A stretch of DNA of 64,000 bases from Phytohabitans kaempferiae (GTDB lineage Bacteria > Actinomycetota > Actinomycetes > Mycobacteriales > Micromonosporaceae): the NCBI RefSeq assembly GCF_042433955.1, contig NZ_JBHLUH010000021.1:62001-126000 (forward strand), read 5' to 3'. The translations under genes and the position numbers were made by a program. How positions within the stretch are numbered: position 1 is the first letter of the stretch; every line of letters begins with the position of its first letter. The notes beneath the pieces are model-generated. The model saw only the letters and a program-made list of their open reading frames with translations, ran no database searches and was not told the DNA's origin. This document shows, in pieces, positions 1 through 8,413 of the stretch.

Positions 1-1560
1 ATCTACGACCGCAACGGGTCGGTGCTCGCGCACAGCGTCGAGGCGCGGTTCGTGGCGGTCGACCCCGAGCTCGTCCGCGACCCGAAAACGACCGCGGCCG
101 CGCTCTCCCCGCTGCTCGGCGTGCCGCAGTCGGAGCTGCTGCCCAAGCTCGCCAAGCGCAAGCAGCCCGGCGGGGGCGCGTCCCGCTTCGAGTACCTGGC
201 CCGCGGCGTGGACATCGCGGTCGCCGACCGGGTCGCCGCGCTCAAGCTGCCCGAGTTGATCGTGCGCCGGGACGAGCGGCGGGAGTGGCCCGGTGCCGAC
301 CTGGCCGCGAGCATCATCGGCTTCACCAGCCCCGACCTCAACGGGCTCGAAGGGCTGGAGGCGCGCTACGACGAGCTGCTGCGCGGGGTCAATGGCAAGC
401 GGGTCTTCGAGGTGGGGCAGGGCTCGCTCAACGCCGCCATCCCGGGCGGCTACCACCGGGAGACCGAGGCGCAGCCGGGCAGCTCGCTCCAGCTCACGAT
501 CGACCGCGACCTCCAGTTCATGGTGCAGCGGGCACTCGCCGAGCGGATGGCGCAGGCGAAGGCGTACACGGGCGCGGCGGTGGTGATGGACGCGCACACC
601 GGCGAGGTGCTCGCGCAGGCCAGCTACCCGACGTACGACGCGGCCCGACCGCTGAAGGTCAAGCCGGAGCACCGCGAGGACACGGCGACCAGCTTCGTGG
701 TCGACCCCGGCTCGGTGCACAAGGCGATCACCGTGGGCGCGGCGCTCCAGGAGGGCGCGGTCAAGCCCGAGGACACGTTCATGGTGGGGCCGCGCGTGCG
801 CAAGGGCGACCAGTGGTTCAAGGACACGCACACCAACTGGACGCCCCAGCGGATGACCATCCCGGGCATCCTCGCGTACTCCTCCAACGTCGGCACGATC
901 GCGATCGCCGACAAGCTGGGCAAGGAGAAGCTGTACGAGTACCAGAAGAAGTTCGGTCTGGGCACGGCGACCGGCGTGGGCGTACCGGGCGAGGCGGACG
1001 GCATGCTGCTCGCGCCGGAGAAGTGGAGCGGCTCGGCGGCCGGCTCGGTGCCGATCGGCCACAGCGTCGCGGTGACGCCGCTCCAGATGGCGGCGGCGTA
1101 CGCGGCGATCGCCAACGACGGCACCTGGGTCCAGCCGCAACTGGTGCGGGAGACCATCACGCCGGAGGGCGAGCGCACGCGGTCCGCGCCGCCCACGACC
1201 CGCCAGGTGCTCAGCCCGGAAAACGCCCGCGCGCTCCGCGAGATGCTGGAGGCCGTGATCGTGGTCGACGACGCCACCGGCCGGCAGGCCGCGGTCGAGG
1301 GCTACCGGGTCGCGGGCAAGACCGGCACCGGCTCGCGCGTGGTCGACGGCAAGTACACCTCCGGCGCGGTCGCCTCGTTCGTCGGCATGGCGCCGGCGGA
1401 GAACCCGCGCTACGTCATCGCGGTCTTCGCGCACACGCCGGGCGGCGGGGGCGGCGAGGTCACCGCGCCGGCGTTCTCGGCCATGATGTCGTATGCGCTC
1501 ACCCGGTACGGGGTACCGGTGAGCAGCGGGAAGCCGCCGAAGTTTGTCGTCTACCCCTGA
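1..1560 (+). CDS. ftsI: Peptidoglycan D,D-transpeptidase FtsI (class B PBP), 5' truncated
   Basis: Division-specific transpeptidase that cross-links septal peptidoglycan outside the membrane. The gene enters from the left edge; the frame is open from base 1 and 519 residues are visible, so the N-terminal membrane anchor is missing. The penicillin-binding motifs are all present: SxxK as Ser-Val-His-Lys (712-723), SxN as Ser-Ser-Asn (880-888) and Lys-Thr-Gly-Thr (1318-1329). The preceding PBP dimerisation domain occupies the first ~150 visible residues. It heads the dcw run and is followed after 54 nt by murE. The family assignment is firm; FtsI rather than another class B PBP rests on its place next to murE. 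Confidence 0.95.
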   Translation: MYDRNGSVLAHSVEARFVAVDPELVRDPKTTAAALSPLLGVPQSELLPKLAKRKQPGGGASRFEYLARGVDIAVADRVAALKLPELIVRRDERREWPGADLAASIIGFTSPDLNGLEGLEARYDELLRGVNGKRVFEVGQGSLNAAIPGGYHRETEAQPGSSLQLTIDRDLQFMVQRALAERMAQAKAYTGAAVVMDAHTGEVLAQASYPTYDAARPLKVKPEHREDTATSFVVDPGSVHKAITVGAALQEGAVKPEDTFMVGPRVRKGDQWFKDTHTNWTPQRMTIPGILAYSSNVGTIAIADKLGKEKLYEYQKKFGLGTATGVGVPGEADGMLLAPEKWSGSAAGSVPIGHSVAVTPLQMAAAYAAIANDGTWVQPQLVRETITPEGERTRSAPPTTRQVLSPENARALREMLEAVIVVDDATGRQAAVEGYRVAGKTGTGSRVVDGKYTSGAVASFVGMAPAENPRYVIAVFAHTPGGGGGEVTAPAFSAMMSYALTRYGVPVSSGKPPKFVVYP

Positions 1561-1600
1561 ACCGCCGGACGTGCTGTGCGGCCGGCGAGCCGCCAACCGG

Positions 1601-1606
1601 TAGGGT
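1601..1606 (+). promoter_or_regulatory. Putative -10 box of a leaderless murE promoter
   Basis: TAGGGT fits the actinobacterial -10 consensus TANNNT and ends 8 nt before the GTG at 1615. No Shine-Dalgarno sequence precedes that GTG. This spacing is typical of leaderless mRNAs in actinobacteria. The promoter and the start support each other, but neither is proven. Confidence 0.5.
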
Positions 1607-1614
1607 CTGACGCC

Positions 1615-3165
1615 GTGCCTGGCAATCTCCGTCCGCAGACGGTGACACCGCGGTCCCTGGCCGGCCTCGCGGCGCTGGTCGGCGCAAAAGTGCTGGTCAG
1701 TGGCGGTGAGGCTGATCCGCGAGTCAGCGGTGTGACGCACGCGAGCGGCGACGTGCGCCCCGGCGACCTGTACGCCGCACTGCCCGGCGCCCGGCGTCAC
1801 GGGAGCGAGTTCGTGGCCGCCGCGGCACGTGCCGGCGCGGTCGCGGTGCTCACCGATCCGGCCGGTGCCGGTGCGGCCGCCGAGGCGGGGCTGCCGGCGA
1901 TCGTGGTGGAGCAGCCGCGCGAGGCGCTCGGTCCGGTCGCCGCCGCGGTCTACGGCGACCCCACCGCCGCCCTCACCGTCATCGGCGTGACCGGCACGGC
2001 CGGCAAGACCTCCACGGCGTACCTGGTGGAGAGCGGGCTGCGCGCGGCCGGCCACGTGACCGGGCTGATCGGCACGGTGGAGACCCGCCTCGGCGACCTG
2101 GTGGTGGAGAGCGTCCGCACCACGCCGGAGGCGACCGACCTGCACGCGCTGCTCGCCGCGGCCCGGGAGCGGGGCGTGACCGCCGTGGTGATGGAGGTCT
2201 CCAGCCACGCGCTCGCGATGGGGCGGGTCGGCGGGGTCCGCTTCGACGTCGGTGGCTACACCAACTTCGGCCTCGACCACCTCGACTTCCACGCCGACGC
2301 CGACGACTACTTCGCGGCCAAGGCGAAGCTCTTCGACGGCCGCTGCCGCGTGGAGATCCTCAACCTCGACGACCCTCCGCTGCGACCGCTGATGAAGCCG
2401 GCCACGGTCACCTACTCGGCGGCCGGCGACCCGGCGGCGACCTGGCGGGCCACCTCCGTGACCGGCTCGTCGTACGCCCAGCGCTTCACCGCCTCGGGTC
2501 CGGACGGCGACGTCGAGGCGGGCGTCTCGCTGCCTGGCCGGCACAACGTCGCCAACGCGCTGCTCGCCATCGCCGCGCTGGTCGCGACCGGCGTCGACCC
2601 GGCCACCGCGGCGCGGGGCGTGGCCGCGTGCCCGGGCGTGCCAGGCCGGCTCGAGCGGGTCCAGGCCGGCGCGGGGGCGACCGGCTTCGAGGAGCGGAGC
2701 GCCGCCGCAGTGCTCGGCGTCGTCGACTACGCGCACAAGCCGGACGCGATCGTGGCCGCCCTCGCCGCGCTCCGCGAGCTGACCGACGACCGGGGCGGGC
2801 GGCTCTTCTGCCTGATCGGCGCGGGCGGCGACCGCGACCGGGCCAAGCGCCCGCTGATGGGGCGGGCGGCCGCGGAGGGCGCCGACGTCGTGGTGGTGAC
2901 CGACGACAACCCGCGCACCGAGGACCCCGCGGCGATCCGGCGCGGCGTGCTGGAGGGCACGGCCCTCGCCCCGGGCGGCGCCGAGGTCTTCGAGGTCGCC
3001 GGCCGCCGCGCCGCGATCGACTTCGCGGTCGGCAAGGCGGGACCCGGCGACATCGTCGCGGTACTGGGTAAGGGACACGAGCGCGGGCAGGAGGTCGGTG
3101 GCGAGGTGCTGCCGTTCGACGACCGGGTGGAGCTGGCCGCGGCGCTCGCGGAGGTCGGGAAGTGA
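1615..3165 (+). CDS. murE: UDP-MurNAc-tripeptide synthetase MurE (meso-DAP adding)
   Basis: Cytoplasmic Mur ligase that adds the third stem residue to UDP-MurNAc-dipeptide with ATP. The 516-aa protein has the N-terminal uridine-binding domain, the ATP loop Gly-Thr-Ala-Gly-Lys-Thr-Ser and a C-terminal ligase domain. The DNPR motif (in Asp-Asp-Asn-Pro-Arg-Thr-Glu) is the established marker of meso-diaminopimelate specificity as opposed to lysine. The GTG at 1615 is chosen because a TAGGGT box lies 8 nt upstream; an in-frame GTG at 1576 would add 13 poorly conserved residues. The stop overlaps murF by 4 nt (GTGA), implying coupled translation. Confidence 0.95.
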   Translation: MPGNLRPQTVTPRSLAGLAALVGAKVLVSGGEADPRVSGVTHASGDVRPGDLYAALPGARRHGSEFVAAAARAGAVAVLTDPAGAGAAAEAGLPAIVVEQPREALGPVAAAVYGDPTAALTVIGVTGTAGKTSTAYLVESGLRAAGHVTGLIGTVETRLGDLVVESVRTTPEATDLHALLAAARERGVTAVVMEVSSHALAMGRVGGVRFDVGGYTNFGLDHLDFHADADDYFAAKAKLFDGRCRVEILNLDDPPLRPLMKPATVTYSAAGDPAATWRATSVTGSSYAQRFTASGPDGDVEAGVSLPGRHNVANALLAIAALVATGVDPATAARGVAACPGVPGRLERVQAGAGATGFEERSAAAVLGVVDYAHKPDAIVAALAALRELTDDRGGRLFCLIGAGGDRDRAKRPLMGRAAAEGADVVVVTDDNPRTEDPAAIRRGVLEGTALAPGGAEVFEVAGRRAAIDFAVGKAGPGDIVAVLGKGHERGQEVGGEVLPFDDRVELAAALAEVGK

Positions 3166-4541
3166 TCGTTCTGAGCCTCGCCGAGGTGGCGAGTGCGGTT
3201 GGCGGCCGGCTGGTCGACGCCGATCCGGCGGCACAGGTCACCGGCAGCGTGGAGTTCGACTCCCGGAAGGTGACGCCGGGCGGGCTGTTCGTGGCGTTCC
3301 CCGGGGAGAAGGTGGACGGGCACGACTACGCCGAGACCGCGGTCGGGGCCGGCGCGGTCGCCGTGCTCGCGTCCCGGCCCGTACCGGTGCCGCACATCCT
3401 CGTCGACGACCAGCTCGCCGCGATGGCCGCGCTGGCCCGGTACGTGGTCGACCGGCTGCCGTCGCTCGTGGTGGTCGGGCTCACCGGCTCGTCCGGCAAG
3501 ACCACCACCAAAGACCTGATCGCCCAGCTGCTCGCCCGCCTCGGCCCGACCGTCGCGCCGGCCGGCTCGTTCAACAACGAGCTGGGGCATCCGTACACGG
3601 CGCTGCGCGCGGACGAGCAGACCCGCTTCCTGGTACTCGAGATGGGCGCCCGGGGCGGCGGGCACATCACCCACCTCTGCGCGGTCGCCCCGCCCCGGGT
3701 CGGCGTGGTGATCAACGTGGGCGTGGCGCACATCGGCGAGTTCGGCTCGGTCGACGCGATCGCCGCCGCCAAGGGCGAGCTGGTCGAGGCGCTGCCGGCC
3801 GACGGCGTGGCGGTGCTCAACGCCGACGACCCCCGGGTACGCGCGATGGCCGCCCGCACGGCCGCGCGCGTGGTGCTCGCCGGCGAGGCGCCCGACGCGA
3901 CGGTCCGCGCCACCGACGTGCGGCTCGCCACCGGGCGGGCCGAGTACACGCTCGTCACGCCGGACGGGCGGGCGCCGGTGCGGCTGGGCATCGCCGGCCG
4001 CCACCAGGTGGGCAACACGCTGCTGGCCGCGGCGGTGGCACACGCGCTCGGCTTCCCGGTGGGCGAGCTGGGCGCGGCCCTGTCGGAGCTGCGCGTGGTC
4101 TCCGCCCGCCGGATGGACGTCTTCGACCGTGCCGACGGCGTCACGGTCATCGACGACTCGTACAACGCCAACCCCGCCTCGATGGCCGCCGCGCTGCACG
4201 CGCTGGCCGGCACCGGAGCGGGCCGCCGTACGTGGGCGGTGCTCGGCTACATGGCCGAGCTGGGCGAGTACGAGCGGGAGGGCCACGAGGAGGTCGGGCG
4301 GCTCGCCGCCACGCTCGGCGTCGACCGGCTGATCGTGGTGGGCGAGACCGCGGCGCCGATACAGGCGGGCGCGGCGTCGGTGGCGACGTGGGGAGGAGAG
4401 TCGGTGCTGGCAACCGATCAGGGCGCGGCCGTGGCGACGCTGCGGCGCGAGCTGCGGCCGGGCGACGTCGTGCTCGTGAAGGGCTCGCGCTACCGCACCT
4501 GGGACGTGGTGGACGCGCTGCGCGCCGAGGCCGACTCGTGA
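3162..4541 (+). CDS. murF: UDP-MurNAc-tripeptide--D-Ala-D-Ala ligase MurF
   Basis: Adds D-Ala-D-Ala to the UDP-MurNAc-tripeptide, the last cytoplasmic Mur ligase step. The 459-aa length is normal for the family. The ATP-binding loop Gly-Ser-Ser-Gly-Lys-Thr-Thr-Thr-Lys lies near residue 110, and the central-domain motif Ser-Tyr-Asn-Ala-Asn-Pro near residue 330. The start GTG overlaps the murE stop and the stop overlaps the mraY GTG, so murE-murF-mraY read as one translationally coupled unit. Confidence 0.95.
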   Translation: MIVLSLAEVASAVGGRLVDADPAAQVTGSVEFDSRKVTPGGLFVAFPGEKVDGHDYAETAVGAGAVAVLASRPVPVPHILVDDQLAAMAALARYVVDRLPSLVVVGLTGSSGKTTTKDLIAQLLARLGPTVAPAGSFNNELGHPYTALRADEQTRFLVLEMGARGGGHITHLCAVAPPRVGVVINVGVAHIGEFGSVDAIAAAKGELVEALPADGVAVLNADDPRVRAMAARTAARVVLAGEAPDATVRATDVRLATGRAEYTLVTPDGRAPVRLGIAGRHQVGNTLLAAAVAHALGFPVGELGAALSELRVVSARRMDVFDRADGVTVIDDSYNANPASMAAALHALAGTGAGRRTWAVLGYMAELGEYEREGHEEVGRLAATLGVDRLIVVGETAAPIQAGAASVATWGGESVLATDQGAAVATLRRELRPGDVVLVKGSRYRTWDVVDALRAEADS

Positions 4542-5662
4542 GGGCCGTCATCGTCGCGGCCGCGGTCGCGTTCCTGGTGTCGCTCTTCGGCACCCCCATC
4601 GGCATCCGGGTCTTCACCGCGCTCAAGGCGGGGCAGCCGATCCGCTCCGTCGGTCCCGCGACCCACCAGGGCAAGAAGGGCACGCCGACGATGGGCGGGG
4701 TGGTGTTCATCATCGCCACCGTCATCGCGTACGTCGCCGGCCACGCCGCCCTCACCACGCTCCCCGAGCAGCAGATCGCCCAGGTCGGCCCGACCATCAC
4801 CGCGCTGGTGCTGCTCGGGCTCTTCGTCTTTTGCGGCGCGGTCGGCTTCATCGACGACTACCTGAAGGTGCGGCGGCGCAACAGCGGTGGCCTCAGCGGC
4901 CGGTACAAACTGATCGGCCAAGCCCTGGTCGGCGGCGTCTTCGGCGTGGTGGCGCTCTACTTCCCGAGCACGATGGTCGACCTGGAGGGGCGACCCACCA
5001 ACTCCGAGACGGTCGGCAGCACCACGATCTCGTTCATCCGGGACATCGAGTGGCTCGACGTCGGCAAGGTCGTCTCCGTCCTGATCTTCATCTTCGTGGT
5101 GATGGCGGCCAGCAACGGCGTCAACCTCACCGACGGTCTCGACGGCCTCGCCACCGGCGCCTCGGTGATGGTGCTCGCCGCGTACGGGCTCATCGCCTTC
5201 TGGCAGTACCGGCACTGGTGCGCCGACCCCAACTACACGGTGGACTACTGCTACGCGGTACGAGATCCGCTGGAGATAGCCCTGATCGCCGGCGCGGCGG
5301 CCGGCGCGTGTGTCGGCTTCCTGTGGTGGAACACGTCACCGGCCCGCATCTTCATGGGCGACACCGGCGCGCTCGGGCTGGGCGGGCTGATCGGCGGCCT
5401 GGCGATGGCGAGCCGCACCATGCTGCTGCTGCTCATCATCGGCGGGCTCTTCGTCATCATCACGATGTCGGTGGTGATCCAGGTGATCTCGTTCCGCACC
5501 ACGGGCCGGCGGGTCTTCCGCATGTCGCCGCTCCAGCACCACTTCGAGCTGGCGGGGTGGAGCGAGGTCAACATCGTGGTCCGCTTCTGGATCATCGCGG
5601 GCATCGGTGTGGCGATCGGTCTCGGCCTCTTCTACAGCGAGTTCCTCACCGCGGTGGGGTGA
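4538..5662 (+). CDS. mraY: Phospho-MurNAc-pentapeptide translocase MraY
   Basis: Integral membrane enzyme that transfers phospho-MurNAc-pentapeptide to undecaprenyl phosphate, forming lipid I. The 374-aa protein has about ten hydrophobic segments. It carries the catalytic Asp-Asp-Tyr-Leu-Lys motif, the Asn-Leu-Thr-Asp-Gly-Leu-Asp-Gly loop and the Met-Ser-Pro-Leu-Gln-His-His motif of the family. The GTG at 4538 overlaps the murF stop. In most actinobacteria murD follows directly; here the next gene is ftsW after 74 nt. Confidence 0.95.
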   Translation: MRAVIVAAAVAFLVSLFGTPIGIRVFTALKAGQPIRSVGPATHQGKKGTPTMGGVVFIIATVIAYVAGHAALTTLPEQQIAQVGPTITALVLLGLFVFCGAVGFIDDYLKVRRRNSGGLSGRYKLIGQALVGGVFGVVALYFPSTMVDLEGRPTNSETVGSTTISFIRDIEWLDVGKVVSVLIFIFVVMAASNGVNLTDGLDGLATGASVMVLAAYGLIAFWQYRHWCADPNYTVDYCYAVRDPLEIALIAGAAAGACVGFLWWNTSPARIFMGDTGALGLGGLIGGLAMASRTMLLLLIIGGLFVIITMSVVIQVISFRTTGRRVFRMSPLQHHFELAGWSEVNIVVRFWIIAGIGVAIGLGLFYSEFLTAVG

Positions 5663-5681
5663 GGCTCATACGCCCGACCCG

Positions 5682-5717
5682 CGACACGCCCGGACAATAG
5701 CCGGGCTGCGCGTGTCG
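5682..5717 (+). other. Stem-loop in the mraY-ftsW gap
   Basis: CGACACGC (5682-5689) pairs with GCGTGTCG (5710-5717), with an inner CCGG/CCGG pair (5690-5693 and 5701-5704) and a small bulge. No T-run follows. It could be a weak terminator, an mRNA processing site or a scar where murD normally lies. Confidence 0.45.
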
Positions 5718-5736
5718 GAGCGCCGATGATAAGGGC

Positions 5737-7125
5737 GTGGGGGAGGACGACAAGGCCGGGAGCGGCCCGCTCGCCGTGCTGCGCGGGCTCCTCCAGCGAC
5801 CCCTCGCCTCGTACTACCTGCTGATCTCCAGCTCGGCGCTGCTGCTGATCATCGGCCTCACGATGGTCTTCTCGGCGACCAGCGTGAAGGCGTACGCCAC
5901 CAACGGCAACGCGTTCACGATGATCACCAAGCAGGCGGTCTTCGCAGCGATCGGGCTGGTCGCGTTCTGGGCCTGCCAGCGGCTGCCGGCCCGCACCTTC
6001 CGGGCGCTCGGCAAGCCCGTGCTCGGCGTCGCCATCGTGCTGCTGGTCGTGCTCGACCTGCTCGTCGTGTACGGCCGGATGGCCGACATCGACAATCCGC
6101 GGTTCGGCCCCATCCACGCCGACCTGCTGTGGCTCTGGCTCGGCCCGATCCAGGTGCAGCCCTCCGAGCTGGCCAAGTTCGGGCTGGTCATGTGGGGCGC
6201 CGACCTGCTGGTCCGCAAGGGGGAGGCGCTCGGCTGGTGGCGCGAGCTGGCCACGCCTCTCTTCCCCGTGGTGGCGCTGCTGTTCGTGCTGGTCGGCTAC
6301 AACGACCTCGGCACGATGCTCTGCCTGCTCGCGGTCGTGGTCGGCCTGCTCTGGGCCGTCGGCGTACGGCTGCGCGTCTTCGCCACGCTCACCGTGCTCG
6401 GTCTCGCCGGCATCGGGCTGCTCATCGCGGCGGCCTCGGTCGGTGGCGGGTCGAGCGGGGAGGACAGCAGCAACTACCGGTTCGAGCGGATCACCTCGTG
6501 GGTGAGCCCGCCCGAGGACTGCCAGCAGGGCCCCTGCTACCAGGCGGTCCAGGCCCGGTACGCGATCGACCACGGCGGCTGGTTCGGCGTCGGGCTGGGC
6601 AAGAGCAGCCTCAAGTGGGGCTACCTGCCGGCCGAGCACAACGACTTCATCTTCGCCGTACTCGCCGAGGAGTTGGGCGTCGTCGGCAGCGTGGTGGTGC
6701 TCGCGCTCTTCGCCGTGCTGGCGTACACCGGCCTGCGCATCGCCCGCCGGGTCGAGGACCCGTTCCGCCGGCTCGCCGCCGCGGCCGTGACGACCTGGCT
6801 GGTCAGCCAGGCGATCATCAACATCGGCGGCGTGGTGGGGCTGCTGCCCATCACGGGCCTGCCGCTCCCGTTCATCTCCGACGGCGGCAGTGCCCTCGTG
6901 GTCACCCTCGCCGCCGTCGGCATGCTCGCCTCCTTCGCCCGCGCCGAACCGGACGCGGCCCGAGCCCTGCACGCCCGTCCGCCCGCCAAATGGGTACGGC
7001 TACTCTGGGCCCCGTTGCCACCGCTGCCGCCGGCTGCCAAGCCGGCAGCGAAGCCCGCGGCCGCCAAGCCGGCCACGAAGGCGGCAGCGGCACGGACCGG
7101 CGCGGAGAGCGAGAGGAGACGGTGA
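5737..7125 (+). CDS. ftsW: Lipid II polymerase FtsW (SEDS family)
   Basis: SEDS-family septal peptidoglycan glycosyltransferase that works with FtsI. The 462-aa protein has about ten transmembrane segments. Near the end of the membrane domain is the conserved Gly-Leu-Pro-Leu-Pro-Phe-Ile-Ser sequence. The C-terminal tail (from about residue 425) is a Pro/Ala/Lys low-complexity cytoplasmic extension with repeated Ala-Ala-Lys-Pro. The GTG at 5737 is the first plausible start after the mraY-ftsW stem-loop. The stop overlaps the murG start (TGATG). Confidence 0.93.
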   Translation: MGEDDKAGSGPLAVLRGLLQRPLASYYLLISSSALLLIIGLTMVFSATSVKAYATNGNAFTMITKQAVFAAIGLVAFWACQRLPARTFRALGKPVLGVAIVLLVVLDLLVVYGRMADIDNPRFGPIHADLLWLWLGPIQVQPSELAKFGLVMWGADLLVRKGEALGWWRELATPLFPVVALLFVLVGYNDLGTMLCLLAVVVGLLWAVGVRLRVFATLTVLGLAGIGLLIAAASVGGGSSGEDSSNYRFERITSWVSPPEDCQQGPCYQAVQARYAIDHGGWFGVGLGKSSLKWGYLPAEHNDFIFAVLAEELGVVGSVVVLALFAVLAYTGLRIARRVEDPFRRLAAAAVTTWLVSQAIINIGGVVGLLPITGLPLPFISDGGSALVVTLAAVGMLASFARAEPDAARALHARPPAKWVRLLWAPLPPLPPAAKPAAKPAAAKPATKAAAARTGAESERRR

Positions 7126-8234
7126 TGGGTGTGCTGCGGTCGGTCGTCCTGGCGGGAGGAGGGACGGGTGGCCACATCTACCCGTTGCTCGCCTTCGCCG
7201 ACTGCCTGCGCCGCCACGACCCGCATGTGCGCATCACCTGCGTCGGCACGCCGAAGGGTCTGGAAAACGAGCTGATCCCACCGCATGGGTACGACCTGCG
7301 CCAGATCCCGGCCTACCAGCTCCCGCGGTCGATCAACATGAACCTGCTCCGCACGCCCGACCGGATGTGGCGTTCGGCCCGCGCGGCGGGCAGCGTGATC
7401 GACGAGGTGCGGGCCGACGCGGTCGTCGGCTTCGGGGGGTACGTCTCGGTGCCCGCCTACCTCGCCGCGTGGCGCCGCGAGATGCCGATCGTGATCCACG
7501 AGGTAAACGTGCCGCCGGGCGTTGCCAACCGGATGGGCATGAAGTTCACCAAGCATGTCGCGGTGGGCTTCCCGCACCAGCCGGTGCAGGCCGAGGCGCT
7601 GCGCAAGGCGCGCGTGGTGGGCGTGCCGCTGCGCCGCTCGATCGCCTCGCTCGACCGCGCGGCGATGCGGGAGGCGGCCTGCGCGCACTTCGGGCTCCGC
7701 CCCGACCTGCCGGTGCTCTTCGTCTCCGGCGGTTCGCAGGGCGCCCGTTCGATCAACCTGGCGGTCACCGGCGCGGCCAAGGAGCTGGCCCGCGCGGGTG
7801 TGCAGGTGCTGCACGTGATCGGCGCGCGCAACGAGCCGGTGTCGCCGCCGAGCGACCTGCCGGTGCCGTACGTGACGCTGCCGTACCTGTCCGAAATGGA
7901 GCTGGGCTACGCGGCGGCCGACCTGATGCTGGCCCGCGGCGGGGCGATGACCTGCGCCGAGGTGGCCGCGATCGGCCTCCCCGCGGTGTACGTGCCGTAC
8001 CCGCACAGCAACCAGGAGCAGAAACGCAACGCGCTGCCGGTCGTGGAGGCCGGTGGCGGGCTGCTCGTCGACGACGCCGAGCTGAGCCCCGACTGGATCG
8101 AGAGGACGGTGGTCCCGCTGGCACGCGACCCGCAACGGCTGGCGGCGATGGGCGCCGCCGCGGCCGCGTACGGCCGGCGCGACGGCGACGAGGCGCTGCT
8201 CGACTTCGTGTACGAGGCGGTGGCGGCCCAGTGA
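7125..8234 (+). CDS. murG: Lipid II synthase MurG (UDP-GlcNAc transferase)
   Basis: Peripheral membrane GT28 glycosyltransferase that adds GlcNAc to lipid I, giving lipid II. The 369-aa protein opens with the glycine loop Ala-Gly-Gly-Gly-Thr-Gly-Gly-His. It has Gly-Gly-Ser-Gln-Gly-Ala in the second Rossmann domain and Tyr-Pro-His-Ser-Asn-Gln-Glu-Gln at the UDP-GlcNAc site. The ATG at 7125 has a GAGAGGAG ribosome site at 7111-7118. Instead of running directly into murC, it is separated from it by a 60-codon mini-ORF that begins with a GTGA overlap. Confidence 0.95.
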   Translation: MGVLRSVVLAGGGTGGHIYPLLAFADCLRRHDPHVRITCVGTPKGLENELIPPHGYDLRQIPAYQLPRSINMNLLRTPDRMWRSARAAGSVIDEVRADAVVGFGGYVSVPAYLAAWRREMPIVIHEVNVPPGVANRMGMKFTKHVAVGFPHQPVQAEALRKARVVGVPLRRSIASLDRAAMREAACAHFGLRPDLPVLFVSGGSQGARSINLAVTGAAKELARAGVQVLHVIGARNEPVSPPSDLPVPYVTLPYLSEMELGYAAADLMLARGGAMTCAEVAAIGLPAVYVPYPHSNQEQKRNALPVVEAGGGLLVDDAELSPDWIERTVVPLARDPQRLAAMGAAAAAYGRRDGDEALLDFVYEAVAAQ

Positions 8235-8413
8235 GCGAGCGAGTTGGCGCGGCGGCGTCTGGACTGAGCGGTCCCGCCGACGGAGTCGGGGTCCGGGGTC
8301 CCCGCGTAAACGTGGAGCGCAGCGGAGCGTTTTCGTGGGGTGGTCTTTCGGGGCCGGGAGGGAAGACGTCGCCTTTGGCGCCGCACGAGCGAGCGAACCA
8401 GGAGGCCCAGTGA
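8231..8413 (+). CDS. 60-aa mini-ORF bridging murG and murC
   Basis: No recognised family. GTG at 8231 overlaps the murG stop by GTGA, the frame stays open for 60 codons, and its own TGA (8411-8413) overlaps the murC GTG (8410) by GTGA again. It therefore exactly bridges two genes that are directly coupled in many relatives. The product would start Met-Ser-Glu-Arg-Val-Gly and is rich in Gly, Ala, Arg and Ser. It contains the 47-bp dispersed repeat, and AGGAGG near its end acts as the murC ribosome site. It may be an inserted spacer that needs only to be translatable; a functional peptide is not shown. Confidence 0.5.
   Translation: MSERVGAAASGLSGPADGVGVRGPRVNVERSGAFSWGGLSGPGGKTSPLAPHERANQEAQ
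8295..8341 (+). repeat. 47-bp dispersed repeat, copy 1
   Basis: Matches 29498-29544 at 42 of 47 positions and the reverse complement of 15241-15287 at 41 of 47, all with no gaps. The core is ACGTGGAGCGCAGCGGAGCG. This copy lies in the murG/murC mini-ORF. Confidence 0.85.
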
